DNA of 8,244 nucleotides from Eubacteriales bacterium (GTDB lineage Bacteria > Bacillota_A > Clostridia > Lachnospirales > Lachnospiraceae). This document shows positions 1-7,525 of this stretch, piece by piece. The first letter of the stretch is position 1, and each line of letters opens with the position of its first letter. The notes beneath the pieces are model-generated. The model did not search any database and was not told the origin of the DNA. It saw nothing but the letters and a program-made list of their open reading frames with translations. The position numbers and the translations under genes were made by a program. The DNA is taken from NCBI GenBank assembly GCA_030527765.1, contig JAUNAE010000163.1, forward strand, positions 1 through 8,244. Direction: 5' to 3'.

Positions 1-72
1 CGCATAATTACTGGGGATTCAGGCATTTCTTACCCACAGGGATGCCCGAAGAGCCAATTAAAACGATATTAT

Positions 73-110
73 GCCGTGAGCGCTTTGTGTAGTTGACGTG
101 CGCTCACGGC
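73..110 (+). promoter_or_regulatory. Leader hairpin before the operon (11-bp perfect stem)
   Basis: GCCGTGAGCGC at 73-83 is the exact reverse complement of GCGCTCACGGC at 100-110, leaving a 16-base loop. The stem is GC-rich in an AT-rich region and ends 10 bases before the ribosome binding site of the first gene. It is followed only by CTTTGTAATT, so the U-tract is weak. It may be the terminator of a gene outside the window, an attenuator or mRNA-stabilising hairpin in the operon leader, or a protein-binding palindrome. The inverted repeat is certain; its role is not. Confidence 0.6.
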
Positions 111-131
111 CTTTGTAATTGGAGGTAACAA

Positions 132-425
132 ATGAATAATAATGTTGAACGTATAAGAGATGCAATGGCGGGAGCAATTCTTGGAGCAGTACTTTCTGTT
201 GTTATTTTCCTTCTGTCAATTTTAAATGCTACGCTTCATGTGGTTGGCGGGTTATTTACAGGTGGGTCTTCTTTTCAAGCGATGTCCGGTGGAACATTTG
301 CAACTGTAATATTTGTATTTATGTTGCTTGGTACTGGAGTAGGATATGGTCTTGGATATTATGCAACACAGGAATCCACCATAAAAAAGAATGTCCAGAA
401 ATGGATGGCAAAACATAACAGATAA
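132..425 (+). CDS. Small two-helix membrane protein, unknown function
   Basis: This encodes 97 residues that I cannot assign to a named family. Two hydrophobic segments are visible, at about residues 12-34 (rich in A, V, I, L) and about 54-77 (containing VIFVFMLLG and a Gly-rich end). They are joined by a short Gly/Ser loop with almost no charge. Basic residues lie at both ends (R7 and R9; several Lys after residue 84), so the positive-inside rule predicts a hairpin with both termini in the cytoplasm. There is no signal-peptide cleavage site. The ATG follows GGAGGT at 121-126 with ideal spacing. It is the first gene of a co-directional run and lies 20 bases before the next one. Being upstream of a pumping-type ATPase and an effector-like protein, it could be the membrane anchor or pore component of the complex; that is inference. 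A holin-like role is an alternative, though nothing else phage-like is present. Confidence 0.85.
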   Translation: MNNNVERIRDAMAGAILGAVLSVVIFLLSILNATLHVVGGLFTGGSSFQAMSGGTFATVIFVFMLLGTGVGYGLGYYATQESTIKKNVQKWMAKHNR

Positions 426-445
426 ACTGTTGGAGGTAATACAGT

Positions 446-922
446 ATGGCTAAACTTGATGATTTAAGAGATAAGACTGGAGAAATCAAGGAACAGGGCG
501 ATCAGGTTGTCGAAACGGGCGAACAGAAACTTGAAGAAGCTGACGCATTTAAGGGTGCACTTGATGGACTGGACGCTTTAGATGAAGATGCGCAGGAGAT
601 TATTGATACTGCAACTGAAGGTGCGCAAGAAGTGGCATCAGAGCAGGCTGAGTCGGCAATTAAGGAACCGATGGAAGGTGTAAGTGAGAATCTGTCTGAA
701 GTTACAGATGAGGCAACAGAGTATGCTGGTGTCGAACATCAAAATGCTGAAGGCGTATCAGATGCACCTGGAGATTATGGCTCTGTAGCATCACAAGCTG
801 AAAGCAGTTTTGAACAGCATGCAGAGCAATTTGAAGAAAGTGGCGAGAATGCTCAGGAAATCAATGATGAGTTTAAGGACAGAGCAGACGATATGGCGAG
901 CCGCTTAGAGTCTCTGTTCTAA
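446..922 (+). CDS. Highly acidic helical protein, unknown function
   Basis: This encodes 158 residues. By hand count about 46 are Asp/Glu against about 10 Lys/Arg, with no Cys and no Trp. The protein is rich in Ala, Gln and Glu in patterns expected of soluble amphipathic helices, with a less regular Gly/Pro/Tyr stretch near residues 105-115 separating two helical halves. I do not recognise a family. There is no signal peptide, membrane segment or WXG motif. The ATG follows GGAGG at 432-436, and the gene ends with tandem stops (TAA TAG). It lies between the membrane protein and the large ATPase. Such a protein could be an acidic chaperone or adaptor for the downstream effector, a secreted helical partner, or a DNA mimic; the sequence does not decide between these. 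Coding is secure from the ribosome binding site, length and operon spacing. Confidence 0.85.
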   Translation: MAKLDDLRDKTGEIKEQGDQVVETGEQKLEEADAFKGALDGLDALDEDAQEIIDTATEGAQEVASEQAESAIKEPMEGVSENLSEVTDEATEYAGVEHQNAEGVSDAPGDYGSVASQAESSFEQHAEQFEESGENAQEINDEFKDRADDMASRLESLF

Positions 923-950
923 TAGTAATTAAAGGGAGGAAGAACCAAGT

Positions 951-3900
951 ATGCAGTACTACCTCTGTTTTAAAGTAAATAAGATCCCTGACTTGACCAT
1001 GGTAAAATATAGCGTTTACGATATTTCAGGTCAGGAAGATTTAATTGATAAGCACAGCGTATTTTTACGTCAGCTTCATCGATTAGGGGTGGAATCCAAT
1101 GTTTTCTTCCATCTCTTATACTTTTATGACGGTCAGGAAGGCATTTCAAAAGGAAAACGTCTTCAGATTATTTTTTATGCAACAGCGGAATCACCTAGAA
1201 AGTTGGAATTGATTCGTGAGTTTGTTACCACATCAGTATTGAGTACATATTATGATTTCTACTGTTACGAAATTTCTAGCTCCTTAAACTATGTACTGCA
1301 GGATGGATATCTTCAGTTTACAAACATCTCCGGAAATAGGAGAAACTACAAACTGAGTAGTGCTATTAAGCCGAGTGATTATGAGACGATTAGAAATCAG
1401 ATCGCAGAGGATCAATATCTGTATTGTGCGGTCCAGCCAGGAACGAATGAAGTGACAGAAATCAATAGCCAATCATTTTTCTTAGATGGTATTGGACGCA
1501 TAGGATGTGGCTATGAATTTGACTGTGGTGCTTTTCTGACCAAAAAAGACTATCACCTGTATGCACAGAATAGATTGTATAATGATCCGCAAAATGCGTT
1601 GATTCCTATTTATTCTATTATGGAATGGCTTCCGAATGATCTGGGCAGATTGTACAACGTTTTGAAATTGATGGAAGGCTATAATGAAACTGCCGCATTA
1701 AGAATAGACATCTTCCCTTCTGATATCGCGGAAGCATTTACTGATAATATGGCACCAACCATTAACGAACTTCGGCAACGAATGGCCCAGCATGATCAAG
1801 GCAAGGATGATAATTGTGATACGGTATTAAAATCTATCGAAGGCATTACAAAAAAACTCATGAAATACCCTCAGTTTTACGCGAATATTGTTGCATTGGC
1901 TGACCATAGAGATATAGCAGTAATGCTGGTTGATAGTGTTGGTGCAGAGGCGGTTGAGTCAGGTTCTTATTTGGTAAAAGATCTTTCTAATTTTGATCCG
2001 GGAAGAAAAACTTATGATATCTACAGTTATGATAGTGGACTTATTGTGGATCAAAAATCGTATGGTGCCGAAGGCAATTATATGTCGGATTATGTTTCAC
2101 TATATACTTTGGATGAGATAAGACCAATGTTCTCATTCCCTGTTCTTTATCCAGGTGAAACAATCGAATGTATGAAAGAGACGGATCCTGAATTTGATGA
2201 ATCTGGAAAGAGTACAATGTTTTTGGGAATGAGCAGTAATGGTTATGCAGTAAATTTCCCTGTTAAATTATTCAAAAAACATGCATTTATCGCAGGTGTA
2301 CCGGGAGCTGGTAAAACAAATACTATGCTATATATGGTTAGCACACTGTGGAATGATTTTCATGTTCCGTTTTTAGTTCTTGAACCGGCTAAACAGGAAT
2401 ACCGTGCACTGGCTAAAGCGTCTATGCTCGCTGGCATGGAATCCCTGAAAGATATTTGCATTTTTTCCCCTGGTGCTGATACGAAATTTCCGTTACACAT
2501 AAATCCGTTTGAATTCCCGCAAGGATTAACATTGGCAGAACATATTGCAAATTTGAATGCCGTATTTGCCGGAGCATTTGAACTGCCACCTCCTTCACCG
2601 CATTTTATTGATACCTGTATTGAACAAGTATATGTGAATAAGGGGTGGAACATTAACTCCAGAAACACAGGAGAACTTCCGTATCCAACAATGCAGGAAT
2701 TGTATGACTCATTGAATGTTGCCGTTCAGAATTCTCATTATCAAGGTGAAACTTTAGGCAATCTTCGATCTGTTATGGAAGTCCGTGTCGGAAGCCTGCT
2801 AAAGAGAGAAATTGGTAATGTTTATAATGTGGAAAAATCCAGTTTCAAGCCGGAAGAATGGTTGGATAGACCGGTAATCATTGAACTGGAAGCCTTGGGC
2901 GAAGGACCGGCTAATTTCATGGCGTTGCTAATTTCAACATTAATCCGTGAAACACTGAAGATTCGCAAAACACAGGATAAGACTGCACAGAGAAGAAATC
3001 CTGGCAATAAAACAGGTGTGAATCATATTATTTTCTATGAAGAAGCACATAATCTTGTAGGACCTACACAGGAAAATGTTGGAGAAAAAGTCGATCCAAA
3101 AGTGTCTGCAACAAAGTTCTTGGTTAAAATGCTGGCAGAAGTTCGTGCTTTGGATGAAGGCATTGTTATTGCCGATCAGCTTCCTTCTGTTATGGCACCA
3201 GAAGTGTTAAAGAATACTGGTTTGAAGATTGGACATAGAATTACTGCTAATGATGATAGAGAACTTCTTGGAAGTACTATGTCTGCATCGGCCGATCAGT
3301 TAGCAGAGCAAAGTATTTATCTTCCAGGCGAAGCACTAGTATTCTACGAGGGATTACTTAAGCCGTTTAAAATGAAAATGACGAAATGGCAGTTATCTGC
3401 TGAGGAATATTGTAACTTGGCAACGGATGATCTGTTGTATTTCCTGGATGAGTATTATGTAGGAGAAGATGAACTGGTTACTGATACCCAGAAAATTGAG
3501 CGTTATTACGATGGCATCTACGATTCTCCAACCGATGCAGAGCTTCATGCGATTATTAGAGATTATCCGGTATATAAAGAATTAAAGACAAAAAGCATGG
3601 AGATTATTGTTCAGAGAGTACTTTCGTCTTTTGAGGCTCTATATGAGAGATTTAGAAGCATTAATAGTGAAAATATTGTTCCTGCAAGTATTGAGGGCAG
3701 AAAGCTCTTAGATATTCTGAACAGATATCGCAGGCAGTATTATGGAGCGAAAAATGCGACTGCGATTTTGGCAGATATCAAAAAGGTCGAAGGATTCTTT
3801 GTTAGCCCTAAGTCTAAATTTACCGAGTTGTCTACAGTTAAAGGCGACAAAAAAGTCAGCATTGAAGATGCGCTGAAGAATGTATTTACCGAATGTGATA

Positions 3901-4940
3901 ATCTTTTCTTTAACAATATCAGTGTAGTCATGAACTACGAAGAACATGCATTATATATGAGTTTCAAAATTATTGAAGCTTACCTGCACGCATTTGAATG
4001 TGTTGATTTTGAGTTCCTATGGGGGAACAATGCTCTTAAATCTATACTGGAACGAACGGCGAGAGCACGTAAACTGGTATGTGACTTTGTAAATATCGAA
4101 AATGGAGATAAGCTGGGAGCGTTTGCAGGAACCGAGTACTATGCGCAGCTCTATGAGCGTAGCTATCAAATTACTAAGATGCGTATTGCTTGTGACTTCA
4201 ACGCTCTTCATGAGGAATTGGATTCGGTCATTGATTGGAATTCACAGTATGTCAGTGAATCAAGTATTACGAAATTGGCTGGAAAATATGGCGAGAAATA
4301 CAACTATTGGATGACACTCGCTGGTTCTTACGGTGAACATGCAAAAGATATTCAGGCTTACGTGATTGGAAGATACACTGAGCTTTTTGATGGTTTCAAA
4401 GTTATTAGGGATATTCGGAATCTGGCCCACTATTTAATACCTGTGACCCAAAATGTCCGTACCGATATTACAAAATATGTTACATGGACAAAGAGTGGTA
4501 CGCCAGGTATGCTGTTCGGTATGAGTCAATATGATGTCCTAGTCGAGAAGTGTATTAATTTCTCTAGGATTGAAATGTTTGAAATGTATTATCAGGAGGT
4601 TGATAAGATATCTAAAGATATCCTCAGAGAAGTAAACAATGATTATGCATTATTAAAAGATACGCATATTGCAACTATTGCTAGAGCATATCAGAATGCG
4701 TATGGAAAAGCATTTGATTTGTGTGCTGATATTAACAGTTTGGACTTGATGGCAGAATCGGTTGATTTGTTTTACACGATGTTCACGGAAATTGGTGCAC
4801 ATTTGCAAGGTAAAGCAAGAACCTATTTAAGAGGTGCTAGCAGTTCTACCTGTGGCTTTATCGAAAAGCTCAGGACAAAGTATTACAGTACTACAGTTAG
4901 AGATACCTGGAAACAGGCAGACCTATATGTTAATAGTTGA
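951..4940 (+). CDS. Large HerA/FtsK-superfamily ATPase with long N- and C-terminal extensions
   Basis: This is a 1329-residue P-loop ATPase. Walker A is GVPGAGKT at residues 449-456, preceded by KKHAFIA as in HerA-type pumps. Walker B is HIIFYEEAHNL at about 692-702, with acidic pair E697/E698. A polar sensor-like ADQLPS lies at 741-746, followed by KIGHRI at about 759-764. PFLVLEPAKQEYR at 473-485 and LHINPFE at 515-521 match motifs I recall from a widespread HerA-domain group usually annotated only as 'ATP-binding protein'. Members of this superfamily form hexameric rings that move DNA or protein using ATP. The first ~420 residues match nothing I can name. The last ~500 residues (after about 830) look largely helical and are also unassigned. 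No membrane segment is evident, so it would act from the cytoplasm, perhaps docking on the small membrane protein upstream. GGGAGG at 934-939 supports the start. It ends 23 bases before the effector-like gene. The ATPase call is firm; whether it pumps DNA or protein is unknown. Confidence 0.9.
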   Translation: MQYYLCFKVNKIPDLTMVKYSVYDISGQEDLIDKHSVFLRQLHRLGVESNVFFHLLYFYDGQEGISKGKRLQIIFYATAESPRKLELIREFVTTSVLSTYYDFYCYEISSSLNYVLQDGYLQFTNISGNRRNYKLSSAIKPSDYETIRNQIAEDQYLYCAVQPGTNEVTEINSQSFFLDGIGRIGCGYEFDCGAFLTKKDYHLYAQNRLYNDPQNALIPIYSIMEWLPNDLGRLYNVLKLMEGYNETAALRIDIFPSDIAEAFTDNMAPTINELRQRMAQHDQGKDDNCDTVLKSIEGITKKLMKYPQFYANIVALADHRDIAVMLVDSVGAEAVESGSYLVKDLSNFDPGRKTYDIYSYDSGLIVDQKSYGAEGNYMSDYVSLYTLDEIRPMFSFPVLYPGETIECMKETDPEFDESGKSTMFLGMSSNGYAVNFPVKLFKKHAFIAGVPGAGKTNTMLYMVSTLWNDFHVPFLVLEPAKQEYRALAKASMLAGMESLKDICIFSPGADTKFPLHINPFEFPQGLTLAEHIANLNAVFAGAFELPPPSPHFIDTCIEQVYVNKGWNINSRNTGELPYPTMQELYDSLNVAVQNSHYQGETLGNLRSVMEVRVGSLLKREIGNVYNVEKSSFKPEEWLDRPVIIELEALGEGPANFMALLISTLIRETLKIRKTQDKTAQRRNPGNKTGVNHIIFYEEAHNLVGPTQENVGEKVDPKVSATKFLVKMLAEVRALDEGIVIADQLPSVMAPEVLKNTGLKIGHRITANDDRELLGSTMSASADQLAEQSIYLPGEALVFYEGLLKPFKMKMTKWQLSAEEYCNLATDDLLYFLDEYYVGEDELVTDTQKIERYYDGIYDSPTDAELHAIIRDYPVYKELKTKSMEIIVQRVLSSFEALYERFRSINSENIVPASIEGRKLLDILNRYRRQYYGAKNATAILADIKKVEGFFVSPKSKFTELSTVKGDKKVSIEDALKNVFTECDNLFFNNISVVMNYEEHALYMSFKIIEAYLHAFECVDFEFLWGNNALKSILERTARARKLVCDFVNIENGDKLGAFAGTEYYAQLYERSYQITKMRIACDFNALHEELDSVIDWNSQYVSESSITKLAGKYGEKYNYWMTLAGSYGEHAKDIQAYVIGRYTELFDGFKVIRDIRNLAHYLIPVTQNVRTDITKYVTWTKSGTPGMLFGMSQYDVLVEKCINFSRIEMFEMYYQEVDKISKDILREVNNDYALLKDTHIATIARAYQNAYGKAFDLCADINSLDLMAESVDLFYTMFTEIGAHLQGKARTYLRGASSSTCGFIEKLRTKYYSTTVRDTWKQADLYVNS

Positions 4941-4963
4941 CGAAATAGAACGGGGGTGGTTTT

Positions 4964-7252
4964 ATGAAACTGAGAGCAAGTGAATTTATTAGCAAGGCAG
5001 AAGACTTAAAATCATCCGAAATGTCGGTGCGGCAAAGACTTGAGGGTATAAGATCAAGAAGGGCAAGTGTTCAAAGTGAAATAAGTACCTTAGAGTATCA
5101 ATTAGATGCCTTATACATGCAGCTTGAAGCGTTAGAGAGTGCAGATTCCGGAGATGATGAAGATGGAACGGATAATAGTGGAGCTATAGCTGCTGTGATG
5201 GCAGAAATCTCATCGACTCAGGACGATATTAGTGAAAATCGCCAAGAGGATGCAGAACTTCGTACTCAAGAAATGGAAGCAAGTGCGGAACTTCGTCAAA
5301 TTGAGATGGAAGAACAGGAAACCCTTAGTGACATTCAGGATTCTGCAGCCAGAACAAATCAAAACATTGCATTAATCTCCTCCTTTGGAGGAGATTATGC
5401 GAATGTATCAGCACAAGCAGCGGGATCATTCCAGCATAATTTGGGTCAGTTGTCGCAAGCAGCTCAAATACTTGGTGGCAGTGTTGCTATGGGGGGCGGC
5501 GGTGCTGGAGGAAGAGCACCAGGAAGAATGTCAAAAGGCAATGCTGGCTCTGATCAAGGAAGCGGAAGAAACTTTTATGAAGCTGCCAATAATCAAAGAA
5601 AATCTGGGGGCAGCTCAAGTGCTATGGGGGCAAAAGGGTCTGGAGGTACTGCAGGTGTGCGAAAAGCGCCTGATTTATATACAGATTCGTCATCAGGAGA
5701 TGAGAGCCCTAAAATTAAGACTGGTGGATTAGGAAATAGATTGTCTGGACTAAAGCAAAATATTGCAAATGCTTTCAATCTTGGAGGCGCTGTCAAGGAA
5801 TTTTCGGGGTGTACTGCTGTTAAACGTTTGGATCAGCAAGATGGATGGGATATTCCCGGAACTGGATTTGCCGCATATGATGATTTTCGAAATAATCATG
5901 ACAATTATGAAAGAACAACCTATGATAAACCTCGAATGGAAACTGCAAAAGCCGATAATATAGAAGGAATTTCAAATATTAGAACAGCCGATATCGAGCA
6001 TCCAGAAATATTTTGGGGACGTGATTCTGGAAAAACAATGCAAGATTTTATGGATATTGCTCAGCATATTCCAGAGGTAGAGAAACAATTGCAAGCTGGA
6101 AGAAGCCTTGATGATTTGATGATGGATGATCGACTTGGAAAGTGTGCTGCTATCTATTTTGCAGATGCTCCAATTGTATATAAAGGTGAGGGATTTTACG
6201 AGTTTTCTGGAAATGGGAGACATAGAATTTTGGCAGCAAGAGCGCTTGGATTAAGCATTCCTGTAAGAGTAGCTGGAGAAATAAAGGCTAAGAAAAATGG
6301 TGGCATGGGTCAAAAGACCAATGCTTTTAAGGAAAGTCTTAAGTTTAATCCGAGTTCTACAATGGTTGGCCAGGATATTCACCCCCCTAAGCCCAATCAT
6401 GGACCGAGAGATCCTAGGGAAAGGGAAATAGAATATGAACGTGCTTTAGGTTCTAGTCCATCAGCATCAAAAAAGTCTCCTTTTGGTATGAAGCCTGGAA
6501 TAAAAAATAGTTTACCGAAAAATCAAATACTGGCTGGAAAAATATCGATTTTCAGTAAACATGCAGGAAAATTAGGTGCGGATTTTGTTGATGATATGCA
6601 TAATGTGTTGAAGGAATCAGCCCATGACGATGTAAAAAGTGTATATGAAAAATATGCTGACAAGTTGACGGTTCATGATGCATTGGAAATAAACGGGCGA
6701 GCAAAATATCAACACGGGAAGGGTATCATTATAAATACCAATGTAGTAAAAAGAGGAAGCCGAATCCACAAGCCGTATCAAGTAGTATTCCATGAGTTTG
6801 CTCACAACCTGGATTATGTACTAGGTGGAGGGGATCCTATTTCTGAAAAGTGGGGAAATGGTGCTTTATACAAGGCAATTCAGAAAGATTTTGACGCCTT
6901 AAAGGGAGAAAAATCAAATAAAGAATTGATTGAGTCAATAAGGAAACAGATGAAGGATAATAATTGGTCGTATATGTCAATGGCGAGCGTATCTGATATA
7001 CTTGAATGCATGACAGGTATGGATTATCCATTGGGTTCTGGTCACGGTCAGGTTGAGATTGAAGTCAAAAATCCCGACGGTTCTGTTTCGGTAGTAACTC
7101 AGAGTTATTGGAAAAATAGATTACCATGCAAAGAGTTTTTTGCGGAAGTTTTGGATGGAGCAGCAGCGAATGAAGAGAGCTATAAGATGCTTTGTAAGAT
7201 GTTCCCTAACGCTGTTGATGTAGTTCATAAAATAGTAGGAGGTGCCATTTGA
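4964..7252 (+). CDS. Multidomain putative effector: coiled coil, ParB-like domain, C-terminal zinc metallopeptidase
   Basis: This encodes 762 residues. Residues 1 to about 145 form charged heptad-like helices (coiled coil) with an acidic patch near 65-70. Residues about 172-255 are a Gly/Ser-rich linker. A ParB-like fold spans about 333-450, marked by GNGRHRILAA from residue 416, the position of the ParB/sulfiredoxin-type nucleotide-binding motif. The C-terminal ~240 residues form a zincin: HEFAH at 610-614 gives two zinc ligands and catalytic E611. About 110 residues later KEFFAEVL (723-730) offers a third Glu ligand (E724 or E728), as in gluzincins. Similar C-terminal domains occur in polymorphic and phage-borne toxins of Firmicutes, as I recall. 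An N-terminal helical targeting region, a linker and a C-terminal enzyme is the usual layout of such toxins. There is no signal peptide. The ATG follows GGGGGTGG at a good distance. The partner is probably the ATPase upstream. Protease activity is predicted from motifs; the target is unknown. Confidence 0.88.
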   Translation: MKLRASEFISKAEDLKSSEMSVRQRLEGIRSRRASVQSEISTLEYQLDALYMQLEALESADSGDDEDGTDNSGAIAAVMAEISSTQDDISENRQEDAELRTQEMEASAELRQIEMEEQETLSDIQDSAARTNQNIALISSFGGDYANVSAQAAGSFQHNLGQLSQAAQILGGSVAMGGGGAGGRAPGRMSKGNAGSDQGSGRNFYEAANNQRKSGGSSSAMGAKGSGGTAGVRKAPDLYTDSSSGDESPKIKTGGLGNRLSGLKQNIANAFNLGGAVKEFSGCTAVKRLDQQDGWDIPGTGFAAYDDFRNNHDNYERTTYDKPRMETAKADNIEGISNIRTADIEHPEIFWGRDSGKTMQDFMDIAQHIPEVEKQLQAGRSLDDLMMDDRLGKCAAIYFADAPIVYKGEGFYEFSGNGRHRILAARALGLSIPVRVAGEIKAKKNGGMGQKTNAFKESLKFNPSSTMVGQDIHPPKPNHGPRDPREREIEYERALGSSPSASKKSPFGMKPGIKNSLPKNQILAGKISIFSKHAGKLGADFVDDMHNVLKESAHDDVKSVYEKYADKLTVHDALEINGRAKYQHGKGIIINTNVVKRGSRIHKPYQVVFHEFAHNLDYVLGGGDPISEKWGNGALYKAIQKDFDALKGEKSNKELIESIRKQMKDNNWSYMSMASVSDILECMTGMDYPLGSGHGQVEIEVKNPDGSVSVVTQSYWKNRLPCKEFFAEVLDGAAANEESYKMLCKMFPNAVDVVHKIVGGAI
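5373..5397 (+). repeat. Perfect inverted repeat inside the effector gene, enclosing a Shine-Dalgarno-like sequence
   Basis: TAATCTCCTCC (5373-5383) and GGAGGAGATTA (5387-5397) are exact reverse complements separated by TTT. In RNA this would be an 11-bp stem with a three-base loop. The right arm carries GGAGGAG, a strong ribosome-binding motif, just before ATG triplets at 5397 and 5403 that are out of frame with the gene. In the gene frame the codons read ISSFGGDY and the repeat sits where the coiled coil gives way to the linker. It may be chance, a hairpin masking a false start site, or a translational pause site. Confidence 0.55.
7237..7242 (+). promoter_or_regulatory. Ribosome binding site for the 53-aa gene
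   Basis: AGGAGG lies within the last codons of the effector gene, nine bases before the ATG at 7252. It supports real translation of the short reading frame that overlaps the effector's stop codon, and it would allow initiation by terminating or fresh ribosomes. Confidence 0.75.
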
Positions 7253-7413
7253 TGAGTGCAGACGAAGCAATTGATATGTATATTGAAAAATTTGGCGGGT
7301 TCCCGTTTTTTATGTTTATGGGAGCTGATGATTCAATGATTATCGAGGCTGTAAAAAAAGCGATCGAAACAGGAAAACCAATAGCTGTCAAGGTAGACAA
7401 TGAAGACTATTGA
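7252..7413 (+). CDS. 53-aa protein directly after the effector; candidate immunity protein
   Basis: This short gene encodes 53 residues, starting MSADEAIDMY and ending in KVDNEDY. Its ATG shares one base with the effector's TGA (TGATG), and AGGAGG at 7237-7242 gives it a proper ribosome binding site. The product is soluble and acidic, with a first helix, a hydrophobic GGFPFFMFMG stretch, a second helix (about residues 26-41) and a short C-terminal strand-like end. There is no signal peptide or full membrane helix. Its position, tightly coupled behind a putative toxin and last before the terminator, is the usual place for an immunity protein that blocks the toxin in the producing cell. That role is inferred from position only; I know the fold of no family it matches with certainty. 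It could instead be a small regulatory or structural subunit. Confidence 0.7.
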   Translation: MSADEAIDMYIEKFGGFPFFMFMGADDSMIIEAVKKAIETGKPIAVKVDNEDY

Positions 7414-7438
7414 GCTTGTAACTTGAAATAGCTAAGAG

Positions 7439-7485
7439 AAAATCCAACTCGCGATGGTACATACCGGAGTGGGTTGGATTTTTTA
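7439..7485 (+). terminator. Rho-independent terminator of the operon
   Basis: AATCCAAC (7441-7448) pairs exactly with GTTGGATT (7473-7480), and the flanking AA at 7439-7440 can extend the stem into the T run. The large loop holds a smaller GGTA/TACC hairpin (7457-7460 with 7463-7466). Six Ts (7479-7484) follow. It lies 25 bases after the 53-aa gene's stop codon and before the next promoter, so it closes the first operon. The A-rich left flank may also give some termination in the opposite direction. Confidence 0.8.
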
Positions 7486-7502
7486 TGTTCTTGAATATTG
7501 AG

Positions 7503-7525
7503 AATTTCAATCTCAGATTGAAATT
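7503..7525 (+). promoter_or_regulatory. Palindromic operator overlapping the -35 box
   Basis: AATTTCAATCT (7503-7513) and AGATTGAAATT (7515-7525) are perfect reverse complements around a single C. This odd-centred 23-base palindrome covers the TTGAAA -35 box at 7518-7523. A dimeric helix-turn-helix regulator bound here would block RNA polymerase. The obvious candidate is the small Cro/C1-type protein encoded next (7591-7818), which would repress its own operon and hsdM. The palindrome is seen directly; the protein partner is inferred. Confidence 0.75.

Noticed and set aside
1..96. Possible 3' end of an upstream protein gene (two frames are open from the window start, ending at 92 and 96)
   Set aside because: Both frames are short, neither gives a recognisable protein, and one runs into the hairpin stem. 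There is no way to choose between them or to exclude non-coding DNA.
93..119. TTGACG with TGTAAT as a promoter for the first operon
   Set aside because: The spacing is only 15 bases, and transcription would start at or inside the ribosome binding site at 121. The true promoter is more likely upstream or outside the window.
446..922. WXG100/ESX-type secreted partner
   Set aside because: There is no Trp and no WXG motif, and the protein is longer than the usual ~100 residues. Only a loose functional analogy was kept.
5385..5732. 115-codon alternative-frame reading frame behind GGAGGAG inside the effector gene
   Set aside because: It resembles no protein I know and runs in another frame over the low-complexity Gly-rich linker, so it is most likely a shadow. 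Only the hairpin itself was kept as an observation.
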